Of a stretch of DNA of 64,000 bases, positions 26,149 through 34,154 are shown in pieces; within the stretch, counting starts at the first letter, position 1; every line of letters starts with the position of its first letter. Source of the stretch: Streptomyces cyaneus (GTDB taxonomy: Bacteria > Actinomycetota > Actinomycetes > Streptomycetales > Streptomycetaceae); assembly GCF_004028635.1 (NCBI RefSeq), contig NZ_RQJW01000024.1:1-64000 (forward strand), written 5' to 3'. A program made the translations under genes and the position numbers. The notes under the pieces were generated by a model. It was not told where the DNA came from and did not search any database. It worked only from the letters and a program-made list of their open reading frames with translations.

Positions 26149-26182
26149 CCGGGGGCCCCTCCGGCTACCAGCGGAGCTGGTC

Positions 26183-26485
26183 TCACTTGCTCTTCTCGCG
26201 CTCCTGACGACGGGCCTCCATGGGACGCTCGCGGCGGTAGCGGCGCTCCCACTTGGCCTGCATGTCACGACGGTCTCGGTAGGCGCGGTAGTCCGAGGGC
26301 ATGGGACCTCCCGACGAGGCCCCTCCCCCGCCGCCGGCGCCCCCGGCTCCGCCGCTCGACGCGGAGGAGCTGCGACCGTACTGCAGGTAGAGGAAGAGCA
26401 CGGCGACGGCAGCGAGCCAGTAGAGGTGGTTTCCGAATCCTAGGATCACCAGGACGACAGTCCCGGACATGACGATGGTGCCCAT
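26183..26485 (-). CDS. Small membrane protein, unknown function
   Basis: The 100-residue protein has two short hydrophobic segments at the N-terminus (MSGTVVLVILGFG and LYWLAAVAVLFLYLQYG), a Ser/Gly/Ala-rich linker of about 25 residues, and a very basic C-terminus (RAYRDRRDMQAKWERRYRRE). GGAGG lies 6 bases before the ATG. It is convergent with pspAB. Family not recognised. Confidence 0.65.
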   Translation of the reverse strand: MGTIVMSGTVVLVILGFGNHLYWLAAVAVLFLYLQYGRSSSASSGGAGGAGGGGGASSGGPMPSDYRAYRDRRDMQAKWERRYRRERPMEARRQEREKSK

Positions 26486-26715
26486 CACGGGCCTCCGTGA
26501 GCGTGGGTTGAATCTGGATCTCGAGCGGTGACCGATGTCCCGACGGGGCGCTGGGGGATGGGCGACCGTCCGTCGGTGCGTAGAGAGTAGCCCCGAGTCC
26601 GCAGGGTGACGCCTGCCCTGCGGAAAGCGGCGTGAACAGCTCCGTTACGCGTGTCCAGCGTAGGGATCCGGTCACCTGGCGTGCATCTCCTTTTCCCGGG
26701 ACCCGAGTGCCGTGA

Positions 26716-28401
26716 ATGAATGGGCGCATGATCGAGCTCTCTCCTTTCACATGCGCCCACGACGGTGAACTGCTCAGCGGCGTCCACGGCGGTGACGCCG
26801 GCGGCCCGGAGACGGCCACCGTCGTGCTGCTGCACGGCGCGGGCAACGGCAGCAAGGAACGGCTGCTGCCGCTGCTCGCCGAGTTCGTCTCCCGCGGCTG
26901 CCGTGGGCTCGCCTTCGATTTCTCGGGGCACGGCGAAAGCACCGGCGAACTGCGGGAGTTGAGTCTGCGGCGGCGCCTGGAGCAGGCGGTCGCCGTCATC
27001 GAGGCGCGCGTGCCGGCGGGCGGGCCGCTGATCGTGGTGGGGTTCAGCATGAGCGGGCAGACGGTGGCGGACCTCGTCGGCCACTACGGGGAGCGCGTGG
27101 CGGCGGTGGGGCTGTGCGCGCCCGCTGTGTACGCGCAGGAGGCGTGGGATGTGCCGTTCGGCGAGGGGGACGGGCGGTTCAGCGAGATCATCCGCAGGCC
27201 GGACGGCTGGCGTGCGGCTCCCGCGCTCGATGTGCTGCGGGCGTACGAGGGGCGGGCGGTGCTCGCGGTGCCGGGGACGGACGCGATCATCCCGCCGGAC
27301 GTGACGGAGGCGGTGCAGGAGGTGCTGGCCGCTCGCGCGCAGTTCACCCGGTTCGAGGTGCCGGACGCGGAGCACATGCTGGGGCTGTGGTTCCAGGAGC
27401 ATGCCGAGGACCGGCGGGAGTTCGTGACGGCCGTACTGACCGGCCTGGGCGACCGGGGCTGGACGGCCACCCGATCGTGGCTGGCCAAGCAGCTGCCCCA
27501 GGGGCGGACCGTCACCGGCACCGCGTTCGCGAAGGGTGGCTGGAGCTCGCAGATGCGACGGCTCACCCTCGACGACGGCACCGGGCTCGCGCTGCGCACG
27601 TTCGTGAAGCCCTTCTTCCGCGGCCACGCGCCCGGGCTGCTGTCCCGTGAGGCGTCGGTCCTCACCCTGCTCGCCGCCCAGGAGGGCGTTCCCGCGCCCC
27701 GGTTGATCGCCGTCGACGCCACGGCCGAGCACTGCGACCACCCCGCACTGCTGATGTCCCTGCTGCCGGGCCGGGTGCGGGTCGACGAGGAGGACCTGGA
27801 CCGCCGCCTGGACCTGCTGGCCGCCCAACTCGCCGGGATCCACCGGGTCGTACCGGCGGAGCGTCCGCGTACGTACCAGGCGTGGACGTCCCCGATGGGG
27901 GTCCCCCCGCTCGAGCGAAGCCGAGAGTGGGGGAGGGTACGGACGCCGGGCGGCGCGCTCTGGGAACGAGCCGTGGACGTGATCCGCCGCGAGCCCCCCG
28001 CCTACGAAGGGTGCTTCCTGCACCGGGACTTCCACCCCGGGAACGTGCTGTTCAGCGGGGAAGGCACGGAGCTGCGGGTCAGCGGTGTCGTCGACTGGGT
28101 GGAGACGTCGTGGGGACCGGCCGACCTCGACGTCGCCCACTGCTCGACGGCGCTCGCGCTGCTGCACGGCCCGGAGCACGGGCTCGGCTTCCGGGAGCGG
28201 TACGAGGCACACGGCGGGCGCCGACTCGCCGCCCCGGCCGACCACTTGTACTGGCGGCTGCTGGACGCCCTGGCCTACTCCCCCGACGCCGCCAAGCTCG
28301 CCGGGCCGTGGCGTGAGCTGGGTCGGACGGATCTGACGGCGGAGGTGCTGGGCGAACGGTTGACGGCGTATGTGGGCGGGTTGGTGGAGCGGTACGGCTG
28401 A
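26716..28401 (+). CDS. Fusion of alpha/beta hydrolase and aminoglycoside-phosphotransferase-like kinase
   Basis: The 561-residue protein joins two complete domains. Residues 1-250 are an alpha/beta hydrolase: VVLLHGAGNGSKERLLPLL, nucleophile motif GFSMSGQ (about 110), acid in VPGTDAIIPP and histidine in DAEHML. Residues about 255-555 are an APH/choline kinase fold: catalytic loop CFLHRDFHPGNVLF (about 432-445) and metal-binding SGVVDWVETSWGPADLD. Substrates are unknown. Residues about 393-408 (MGVPPLERSREWGRVR) are encoded by a palindromic interspersed repeat. The start is uncertain; an ATG at 26728 is the alternative and neither has a clear ribosome binding site. Confidence 0.82.
   Translation: MNGRMIELSPFTCAHDGELLSGVHGGDAGGPETATVVLLHGAGNGSKERLLPLLAEFVSRGCRGLAFDFSGHGESTGELRELSLRRRLEQAVAVIEARVPAGGPLIVVGFSMSGQTVADLVGHYGERVAAVGLCAPAVYAQEAWDVPFGEGDGRFSEIIRRPDGWRAAPALDVLRAYEGRAVLAVPGTDAIIPPDVTEAVQEVLAARAQFTRFEVPDAEHMLGLWFQEHAEDRREFVTAVLTGLGDRGWTATRSWLAKQLPQGRTVTGTAFAKGGWSSQMRRLTLDDGTGLALRTFVKPFFRGHAPGLLSREASVLTLLAAQEGVPAPRLIAVDATAEHCDHPALLMSLLPGRVRVDEEDLDRRLDLLAAQLAGIHRVVPAERPRTYQAWTSPMGVPPLERSREWGRVRTPGGALWERAVDVIRREPPAYEGCFLHRDFHPGNVLFSGEGTELRVSGVVDWVETSWGPADLDVAHCSTALALLHGPEHGLGFRERYEAHGGRRLAAPADHLYWRLLDALAYSPDAAKLAGPWRELGRTDLTAEVLGERLTAYVGGLVERYG
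27893..27938 (+). repeat. Palindromic interspersed repeat read in frame inside the hydrolase-kinase gene
   Basis: The run of Gs and Cs around CCGCTCGAGCGAAGCCGAG and AGTGGGGGAGGG folds as an imperfect hairpin: CCCCC with GGGGG and CTCG with CGAG. I remember near-identical sequences between genes in many Streptomyces. Here it adds about 15 codons without breaking the frame. Confidence 0.7.
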
Positions 28402-28713
28402 GGCCCCGGATACGTACGGCTGAGGCCCCAGGCAGGTACGGCTGACGCCGCCCGCGGCTACGTGCGTTGACGGCCGAGCACTGCGGCACGAAGGCGAACG
28501 GGGGCGCCGCCCCTCCGGCAGGCGTGCGCGGAGCGCGGGATCTGTTTGTGGGCGGCGTTGCCGCGGAGGGTTCGGTCGGCGGGGGTGTGGGGTGTGGTGC
28601 GCGCGCGTGCCTGATACGGCGATCGGGTGACAGGGGCGGTCGGGTGTGTGGGGCCGTTGTCAGTGGGGTCCGGGAAGATGCAGTCACGGGCGTTGTGACG
28701 GGTGGAGGTCGGG
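28402..28713. other. Intergenic region with repeated stop-region sequence
   Basis: The end of the preceding gene (GGTACGGCTGAGGCCCC) is echoed twice in the next 50 bases: GTACGGCTGAGGCCCC at about 28415 and GGTACGGCTGACGCC at about 28435. The remaining 250 bases are GC-rich with open frames on both strands but no start with a ribosome binding site; I see no gene. GGAGG before 28714 belongs to the next gene. Confidence 0.6.
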
Positions 28714-29904
28714 ATGGGTGGCGGGCTGCGGTACATCGGGGTGGCGGAGCGCCGGGCCCGGCTGGGGTTGCGGCATCGGCTGGCCGGGGCCGCTCGGGCG
28801 GCGGGGCCGGTCGAGGTCGCCGAGTCGCTGGTCGCGCTGCACGGCACCGATCCGGCGACCGTGTATCTGGCCGTGGGCGCGCGGCTGGCGGAGCCCGCGC
28901 AGACCGTCGCGGAGACCGAGCGGGCGTTGTACGAGGAGCGGGCGCTGGTTCGGATGCACGGCATGCGGCACACCGTGTTCGTGTTCCCCACCGGCTTGAC
29001 GGCCGTCGTGCACGCCTCGACCGGCCTCGCTGTCGCCGCGCGGGAGCGGGCCACGCTGGTCAAGCACATGGCGACGGCTGGGGCGCCGGACGCGGCCTGG
29101 CTGGCCGAGGTCGAGGAGTCGACGCTGGCCGCGCTTGCCCGGCGCGGACCGGCGACGGCGGCCGAACTCGCCGAGGACGAGCCGCGGTTGCGCGAGCGGT
29201 TCGTGTACGGGGCCGGCAAGAGCTACGAGGGCGTGCACACCGTCTCGACGCGGCTGCTGCGGGTGCTGGGCGTCGAGGGGAAGGTGGTGCGGGGGCGGCC
29301 CCTGGGCTCCTGGACGTCCTCGCAGTTCAGATGGGCGGTGGCACCCGACCATCCCGAGCTGGACGTCTCCGGGGCGCAGGCGGAGCTGCTGCGGCGCTGG
29401 CTCGCGGTGTGCGGGCCGGCGACGGAGGCCGACCTCAAGTGGTGGACCGGGTGGAAGGTGACCGAAGTACGCCGGGCGCTGGCGGCGATCGACGCGCAGG
29501 CCGTGTCCCTCGACGAGGGGACGGGGTACGTCGTCGACGGCGACGTCGGCCCGGTGGCCGGGCCCGCGGAACCGTGGGCAGCGCTGTTGCCCGCCCTCGA
29601 CCCCACGGCGATGGGGTGGCAGCAGCGGGAGTGGTATCTGGCGCCGGAGCTGTGGCCGTCGCTGTTCGACCGTAGCGGCAATGTGGGGCCGACCGTGTGG
29701 TGGAACGGGCGTGTGGTGGGCGGCTGGGCTCAGCGCGGGGACGGGGAGATCGTCTGGCGGCTGCTGGAGGACCTGGGGGCCGTGGAGCGGCGGGCGGTTC
29801 AGGCCGCGGTCGCCCTGGAGGCGGAGCGGTTGCGGGGGTGGGTGGGGGCGGCTCGGGTGACACCGCGGTTCCGGACGCCGCTGGAGCGGGAGTTGTCGGC
29901 GTAG
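28714..29904 (+). CDS. Winged-helix DNA-binding domain protein (HTH_42, AlkZ-like)
   Basis: The 396-residue protein has the family opening YIGVAERRARLGLRHRLAG, VAESLVALHGTDPATVYLAVGAR and RALVRMHGMRHTVFVFP, then TAAELAEDEPRLRERFVYG, WTSSQFRWA and PALDPTAMGWQQREWYL. The superfamily includes AlkZ/AZL DNA glycosylases that repair alkylated or cross-linked DNA, but many members have no known activity. The catalytic QxQ-type motif of AlkZ is not obvious here. GGAGG lies 5 bases before the ATG at 28714; an earlier GTG at 28702 is less likely. Confidence 0.85.
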   Translation: MGGGLRYIGVAERRARLGLRHRLAGAARAAGPVEVAESLVALHGTDPATVYLAVGARLAEPAQTVAETERALYEERALVRMHGMRHTVFVFPTGLTAVVHASTGLAVAARERATLVKHMATAGAPDAAWLAEVEESTLAALARRGPATAAELAEDEPRLRERFVYGAGKSYEGVHTVSTRLLRVLGVEGKVVRGRPLGSWTSSQFRWAVAPDHPELDVSGAQAELLRRWLAVCGPATEADLKWWTGWKVTEVRRALAAIDAQAVSLDEGTGYVVDGDVGPVAGPAEPWAALLPALDPTAMGWQQREWYLAPELWPSLFDRSGNVGPTVWWNGRVVGGWAQRGDGEIVWRLLEDLGAVERRAVQAAVALEAERLRGWVGAARVTPRFRTPLERELSA

Positions 29905-29971
29905 GGGCGCCCACGCTTGGCAGGGGCAGTGCCGGGTGCCCTTGGTCAGTGTGGGCACCCGGCGTCGCGGC

Positions 29972-30304
29972 TTACCTCGAATACCTCATGAACGCCCGCA
30001 CCATGTGGCACGTCGTGTCCGACGGCGGGTGCACGCCGATCGTCTCCGCGGTGCTTCGGATCGTGTCGTTGCGGGCCTGGTTGGGCATGAGGACGCCCGA
30101 GTCGAGCAGGGCTATCGCCAGGCGCATGGCCTTGAGACGGCGGTTGTGGGTGATGTACCACTCGCGCGGGCGGCCCGGCGGCAGGGGCCGCTTCTCCACG
30201 GGCGCGTACGGCAGGTCGAGCAGCACCGGGTGCTTCGCGGTGGACTGGGTGGGCAGCGGCTTGCGGGTCGGCTTCTGCTTCAGTGCGGCAGCGGGCACAG
30301 GCAT
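29972..30304 (-). CDS. Hypothetical basic protein
   Basis: The 110-residue protein is rich in Lys, Arg and Pro, with LKQKPTRKPLPTQSTAKHPV at the N-terminus and a more regular second half (REWYITHNRRLKAMRLAIAL, LMPNQARNDTIRSTAETIGV, SDTTCHMVRAFMRY). There is no signal peptide or membrane helix. AGGAGGATGCC fits a ribosome binding site just before the ATG. The second half looks like a compact conserved domain I cannot name. Confidence 0.65.
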   Translation of the reverse strand: MPVPAAALKQKPTRKPLPTQSTAKHPVLLDLPYAPVEKRPLPPGRPREWYITHNRRLKAMRLAIALLDSGVLMPNQARNDTIRSTAETIGVHPPSDTTCHMVRAFMRYSR

Positions 30305-30599
30305 CCTCCTGTCGCGGTAGAGCGCCGGTCGGGTTCCCCGGCGACGCTCTCGAACACTGGTTACAGTTTACTGCCCGGCACTGACAATCCGAGGGTCCCG
30401 GACGTCCATGAAATGCCCTGGTCAGCAACGAAATTGTCACTGTGTCACACCGGGGCCGGGAGGGGTGTGTGAGGCGGCGGAAAAATCGAACACGGGTTGT
30501 CCGGCAAGCGGTGGGGCGGGCGACTGGGCCGACGGCTGGGCAGGCAGCCCGGGCCCGGTCGACGGAGGTGGTCGAGCCGGTCGGGATACCGTGAGCGGC
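30305..30599. other. Divergent promoter region
   Basis: The gap between the basic protein gene and the ArsC-like gene contains an AT-richer stretch at 30357-30400 (GGTTACAGTTTACTG) and a pair of inverted heptamers, TGACAAT and ATTGTCA, about 45 bases apart. Promoters in both directions are expected; I cannot assign boxes. Confidence 0.45.
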
Positions 30600-30965
30600 A
30601 TGGAGATCTGGATCAATCCGGCCTGTTCCAAGTGCCGTAGCGCCATCACCCTGCTCGACGCCGAGGGAGCGGACTACACCGTCCGCCGCTATCTGGACGA
30701 CGTGCCGACCGCGGCCGAGATCCGGGACGTCCTCGATCGGCTGGGGCTCGAGCCCTGGGACATCACCCGGACCCAGGAGGCCGCCGCCAAGGAGCTCGGA
30801 GTCAAGGAGTGGGCCCGGGACGCGGGTTCGCGGGAGCGGTGGATCACGGCGCTGGCCGAGCACCCCAAGCTGATCCAGCGGCCGATCATCACCGCGGACG
30901 ACGGTACGGCCGTTGTCGCGCGTACCGAAGAGGCGGTGCGGGATGCGCTGTCCCGTGAGAGCTGA
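30600..30965 (+). CDS. ArsC/Spx-family protein (arsenate reductase-like)
   Basis: The 121-residue thioredoxin-fold protein starts MEIWINPACSKCRSAITLLD. The CSKC pair is at the ArsC active-site position, YTVRRYLDDVPTAAEIRDVL is the usual following segment, and LIQRPIITADDGTAVVARTE contains the RP motif that contacts the substrate or partner. It may be a glutaredoxin-dependent arsenate reductase or an Spx-like regulator; no arsenic resistance genes are nearby, so I do not give a symbol. Confidence 0.85.
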   Translation: MEIWINPACSKCRSAITLLDAEGADYTVRRYLDDVPTAAEIRDVLDRLGLEPWDITRTQEAAAKELGVKEWARDAGSRERWITALAEHPKLIQRPIITADDGTAVVARTEEAVRDALSRES

Positions 30966-31097
30966 AGCTGAAGCTGAAATGCCCTGCTGAGCTTTGTGTG
31001 ATGCAGGTTACTTCAGTGACTCCTGTAACCGCTGAGTAACCTCGTTCGGTATCTCGTACATAGCGACGTACGCTCCCCTACCTCTCAGGAGGCGCGC

Positions 31098-31832
31098 ATG
31101 TCGCGTAGGAGAACTCTCAGCACGAAGAAGAAGCTCGCGCTGTTCGTGAGCGCGGCGACGGTGGCCGGAGGCGGTGCCTTCGTCATGGCGAGCACGTCGA
31201 ACGCCTCGCAGAGTCCCAGGACCCTGTCGGCCGCAGACTCCAACGTCTGCCAAGGCCTCGCCACCGCTCTCGGCAACAACCAGAAGTTCATCGACGGTCA
31301 ACGGGCCGATCCGGACGCGCAGTCCGAGGCCCGGATCGCCAACCGCGAGGCCGTCATCGCGCAGATCAAGGTCCAACAGGAAGCGTCCGGGTGCGCGGTC
31401 GGGGAGTCGGCTCAGGACTCCCAGGCCTCGCCCCCGGCGCAGAGCGCTCCTGCGGGGGACGCCGGGAACGCGGGGAACGCCGGGAATGCAGGCGATGCGG
31501 GGGACGCTGGGAACGCCGGCAATGCGGGGAACGGCGGGGACAACGGGAACGCGGGGGACGCCGGTGGTGGTGCCGCGGCCTCGGGGCAGCAGGTCTGCAA
31601 CGGCTCGACCGTCACGCTCTCAGGCGAGGGCGGGGCTCCTGCGGCATCCAGCAACCAGTTCCCTGCGGGTACGAAGCTGAAGGTCACCAACCTGGACAAC
31701 AACAAGTCCACGACGGTGGAGGTCACTTCGGTCTCCGGTAGCTGTGCGCTGCTCAACAACGCCGCCTTCGAGCAGGTGCGTGAGCCCGGCAAGTTCCTGA
31801 TTCGCCGGGCGCTGATCGAGAAGGTGGGGTGA
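31098..31832 (+). CDS. Secreted protein with Gly/Asn/Ala linker and barrel-like C-terminal domain
   Basis: The 244-residue protein has a signal peptide (RRRTLSTKKKLALFVSAATV, Ala-rich cleavage region), an N-terminal domain with SNVCQGLATALGNNQKFIDG and two cysteines, a low-complexity linker of about 40 residues built on GNAGNAGDAG (residues 117-160), and a C-terminal domain with CNGSTVTLSGEGGAPAASSN, LKVTNLDNNKSTTVEVT and SGSCALLNNAAFEQV, which looks like a small RlpA/barwin-type double-psi beta-barrel. AGGAGG precedes the ATG. The N-terminus resembles that of the DUF1996 protein encoded at 37369. Function unknown. Confidence 0.72.
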   Translation: MSRRRTLSTKKKLALFVSAATVAGGGAFVMASTSNASQSPRTLSAADSNVCQGLATALGNNQKFIDGQRADPDAQSEARIANREAVIAQIKVQQEASGCAVGESAQDSQASPPAQSAPAGDAGNAGNAGNAGDAGDAGNAGNAGNGGDNGNAGDAGGGAAASGQQVCNGSTVTLSGEGGAPAASSNQFPAGTKLKVTNLDNNKSTTVEVTSVSGSCALLNNAAFEQVREPGKFLIRRALIEKVG

Positions 31833-31860
31833 GGCTCGGGTAACCACGCGTACGTGTCAT

Positions 31861-31896
31861 GGGCCCTGCCGCTCGCGGCCACGAGCGGCAGGGCCC
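31861..31896 (+). terminator. Terminator after the secreted protein gene
   Basis: GGGCCCTGCCGCTCG pairs perfectly with its complement at 31882-31896 around a six-base loop, 28 bases after the stop codon. Confidence 0.85.
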
Positions 31897-32032
31897 GCGT
31901 GCGTGGGGTGCACCCGGTGCCTCACTCCCATCGCATACGAGGCGTCGAGCCGTTCCCGCCCAGAGGGACGGATGTCGGCGTATCGACTTTGTACGGCCGC
32001 TCACAGCGTGAATCGCGCCACACCACCACCAG

Positions 32033-32059
32033 GTAACACGGGGTTCACATTCGAGCAAC
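32033..32059 (+). promoter_or_regulatory. Candidate GlnR site upstream of glnII
   Basis: GTAAC-N6-TTCAC-N6-GCAAC keeps the 5-plus-6 spacing of GlnR boxes and a good first half-site, but the later half-sites deviate from GaAAc/gTnAc. It lies 113-139 bases before glnII. GlnR control of glnII is established in S. coelicolor, which supports the reading. Confidence 0.5.
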
Positions 32060-32171
32060 GGCCGGGAAATCGCCTGTTGACAGGCTCGCGGGCATCAACG
32101 AGCGGCGCCTCAGTGCCGCAGCGCCGCAGCACCCGCAAGTGCGTCAGACACACCCCCGAAGGAAGTGGCCC

Positions 32172-33203
32172 GTGACCTTCAAGGCTGAGTACATCTGGAT
32201 CGACGGCACCCAGCCGACCGCCAAGCTCCGTTCCAAGACGAAGATCATGACGGGCGAGCCCGTCGGTCTGGACGCGCTGCCGATCTGGGGCTTCGACGGG
32301 TCCTCCACGAACCAGGCCGAGGGCCACTCCTCGGACCGTGTCCTCAAGCCGGTCTTCACCTGCCCCGACCCGATCCGCGGCGGCGACGACATCCTCGTCC
32401 TGTGCGAGGTCCTCAACATCGACATGACGCCGCACGAGTCCAACACCCGTGCCGCGCTCACCGAGGTCGCCGAGAAGTTCGCCGCTCAGGAGCCGATCTT
32501 CGGCATCGAGCAGGAGTACACCTTCTTCCAGGACGGCTACCCGCTCGGCTTCCCCAAGGGCGGCTTCCCGGCCCCGCAGGGCGGCTACTACTGCGGCGTC
32601 GGCGCCGACGAGATCTTCGGCCGTGAGGTCGTCGAGGCCCACCTGGACAACTGCCTCGCCGCCGGTCTCGCCATCTCCGGCATCAACGCCGAGGTCATGC
32701 CCGGTCAGTGGGAGTTCCAGGTCGGCCCGGTCTCCCCGCTGGAGGTCTCCGACCACCTGTGGGTCGCCCGCTGGCTGCTCTACCGCACCGCCGAGGACTT
32801 CGGTGTCTCCGCGACGCTGGACCCGAAGCCGGTGAAGGGCGACTGGAACGGCGCCGGTGCGCACACCAACTTCTCCACCAAGGCGATGCGCGAGACGTAC
32901 GAGGCGATCATCACCGCCGCCGAGTCGCTCGGTGAGGGCTCCAAGCCGCTCGACCACGTCAAGAACTACGGCGCCGGCATCGACGACCGCCTGACCGGTC
33001 TGCACGAGACCGCCCCGTGGAACGAGTACTCCTACGGCGTCTCCAACCGCGGTGCCTCGGTCCGTATCCCGTGGCAGGTCGAGAAGGACGGCAAGGGCTA
33101 CATCGAGGACCGCCGTCCGAACGCCAACGTCGACCCGTACGTGGTGACCCGCCTGCTCGTCGACACCTGCTGCTCCGCGCTGGAGAAGGCCGGCCAGGTC
33201 TGA
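32172..33203 (+). CDS. glnII: Glutamine synthetase type II (eukaryotic type)
   Basis: The 343-residue enzyme is the short, non-adenylylated form of glutamine synthetase. Motifs include YIWIDGTQPTAKLRSKTKIM, LPIWGFDGSSTNQAEGHSSD, GIEQEYTFFQDGYPLGFPKG, GINAEVMPGQWEFQVGP and NRGASVRIPW. It lacks the adenylylation loop found in GlnA, so GlnE cannot regulate it. The GTG at 32172 gives MTFKAEYIWID and has GAAGGAAG upstream. It is monocistronic, between terminators. Confidence 0.96.
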   Translation: MTFKAEYIWIDGTQPTAKLRSKTKIMTGEPVGLDALPIWGFDGSSTNQAEGHSSDRVLKPVFTCPDPIRGGDDILVLCEVLNIDMTPHESNTRAALTEVAEKFAAQEPIFGIEQEYTFFQDGYPLGFPKGGFPAPQGGYYCGVGADEIFGREVVEAHLDNCLAAGLAISGINAEVMPGQWEFQVGPVSPLEVSDHLWVARWLLYRTAEDFGVSATLDPKPVKGDWNGAGAHTNFSTKAMRETYEAIITAAESLGEGSKPLDHVKNYGAGIDDRLTGLHETAPWNEYSYGVSNRGASVRIPWQVEKDGKGYIEDRRPNANVDPYVVTRLLVDTCCSALEKAGQV

Positions 33204-33223
33204 TCCGCCCAGTAGCTCCCGAG

Positions 33224-33249
33224 GGGCGCCCACCGTCCGGTGGGCGCCC
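33224..33249 (+). terminator. Terminator after glnII
   Basis: GGGCGCCCACCG and CGGTGGGCGCCC form a 12-bp perfect stem with a two-base loop, followed by TCTTCG, 20 bases after the glnII stop. Confidence 0.85.
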
Positions 33250-33312
33250 TCTTCGCGTCCAAGCTGTGAGAGGAGGGTCCTGCACGTGCACGTCGTCTGC
33301 TTCAATGGGGGC

Positions 33313-33435
33313 ATGGCCAGCATCCAGAAGCACCTCGCGACAGGTCGCCACGACCTGGAGCCCTTCTGGCCGTCCCGTCAGCACCACGACTTCGACCGGG
33401 TGTGTTGCCGCGCGATGAACGCGCCGGCCCTCTAA
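33313..33435 (+). CDS. Short peptide with tandem cysteines (possible leader peptide)
   Basis: A 40-residue frame reads MASIQKHLATGRHDLEPFW and ends in FDRVCCRAMNAPAL. It precedes the winged-helix regulator by 80 bases, and a short hairpin around CCGGCCTTCGGCC follows its stop at 33448-33462. The paired cysteine codons near the end (TGT TGC) and the hairpin suggest a translated leader of the attenuation type. No strong ribosome binding site is visible, and conservation in other genomes must decide whether it is real. Confidence 0.5.
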   Translation: MASIQKHLATGRHDLEPFWPSRQHHDFDRVCCRAMNAPAL

Positions 33436-33515
33436 AGCCGTATTTCCCCGGCCTTCGGCCAGCGCGAACGACGTTCCTCCCCAATGGACCTCTCGCGCGA
33501 AAGAGCTGACCTCTC

Positions 33516-34070
33516 ATGGCGACCACTCGTTCTCTGTCCTCCGCCGCCACGCTCAACTCCCCCACCCCGACCGCTTCACGGCATCATCTGCGCGCCGTGG
33601 ACCGGGACGAGGTGATCGACGTCGCGGACCTCCTGCCGCCGGGTGCCACCTGGCTCCCCGCTCCCCAGCACTCCCTGCCCACGCTCCCGGGGCAGCCGCC
33701 GATGATCGGCTACCTGGTGCTCGTCCCGGCCGACCAGCAGCCACCGGTCGGCCCGCCGGCCCGGGACGTCGACGGCGACCCGCTCGTCAGCGTCGACACC
33801 GTGCGGCGCACCGCCGCGGTCGACGGGCGTGAACTCGACCTCACCTACCTGGAGTTCGAGCTCCTCGCCCACCTGGTGGCCAACCCGCATCGCGTGCACA
33901 CCCGCGACCAGCTGGTCACCACGGTGTGGGGGTACGGGCATGTGGGGGACGGCCGTACCGTCGACGTCCACATCGCCCGGCTGCGCCGCAAGCTGGGCGC
34001 CGAGCACCGGGACACCATCCGGACGGTGCGTCGGGTGGGGTACAAGTACGCCCCGCCGGCCGGGCGCTGA
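33516..34070 (+). CDS. Winged-helix (OmpR/PhoB-type) transcriptional regulator without receiver domain
   Basis: The 184-residue protein has an N-terminal part of about 85 residues with no recognisable receiver (HLRAVDRDEVIDVADLLPPG, PPMIGYLVLVPADQQPPVGP) and a C-terminal Trans_reg_C domain: GRELDLTYLEFELLAHLVAN, RVHTRDQLVTTVWGYGHVGD, GRTVDVHIARLRRKLG and IRTVRRVGYKY. It is therefore an orphan DNA-binding protein that cannot be phosphorylated in the usual way. Its position after glnII is suggestive but does not prove a nitrogen role. Confidence 0.85.
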   Translation: MATTRSLSSAATLNSPTPTASRHHLRAVDRDEVIDVADLLPPGATWLPAPQHSLPTLPGQPPMIGYLVLVPADQQPPVGPPARDVDGDPLVSVDTVRRTAAVDGRELDLTYLEFELLAHLVANPHRVHTRDQLVTTVWGYGHVGDGRTVDVHIARLRRKLGAEHRDTIRTVRRVGYKYAPPAGR

Positions 34071-34154
34071 CCTACGCGGCCGCACCCTCGAAAGCCTTCT
34101 GCCGACGGCAGAGACCTGTTCCGTCCCGCGCCCGCACCGTGCAGAGTCGGAGGC

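Larger units (their letters stand above)
31833..32171. other. Intergenic region before glnII
   Basis: After the terminator there is no gene. The second half carries the promoter region of glnII, including the candidate GlnR site at 32033-32059 and the ribosome binding site GAAGGAAG. Confidence 0.7.
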
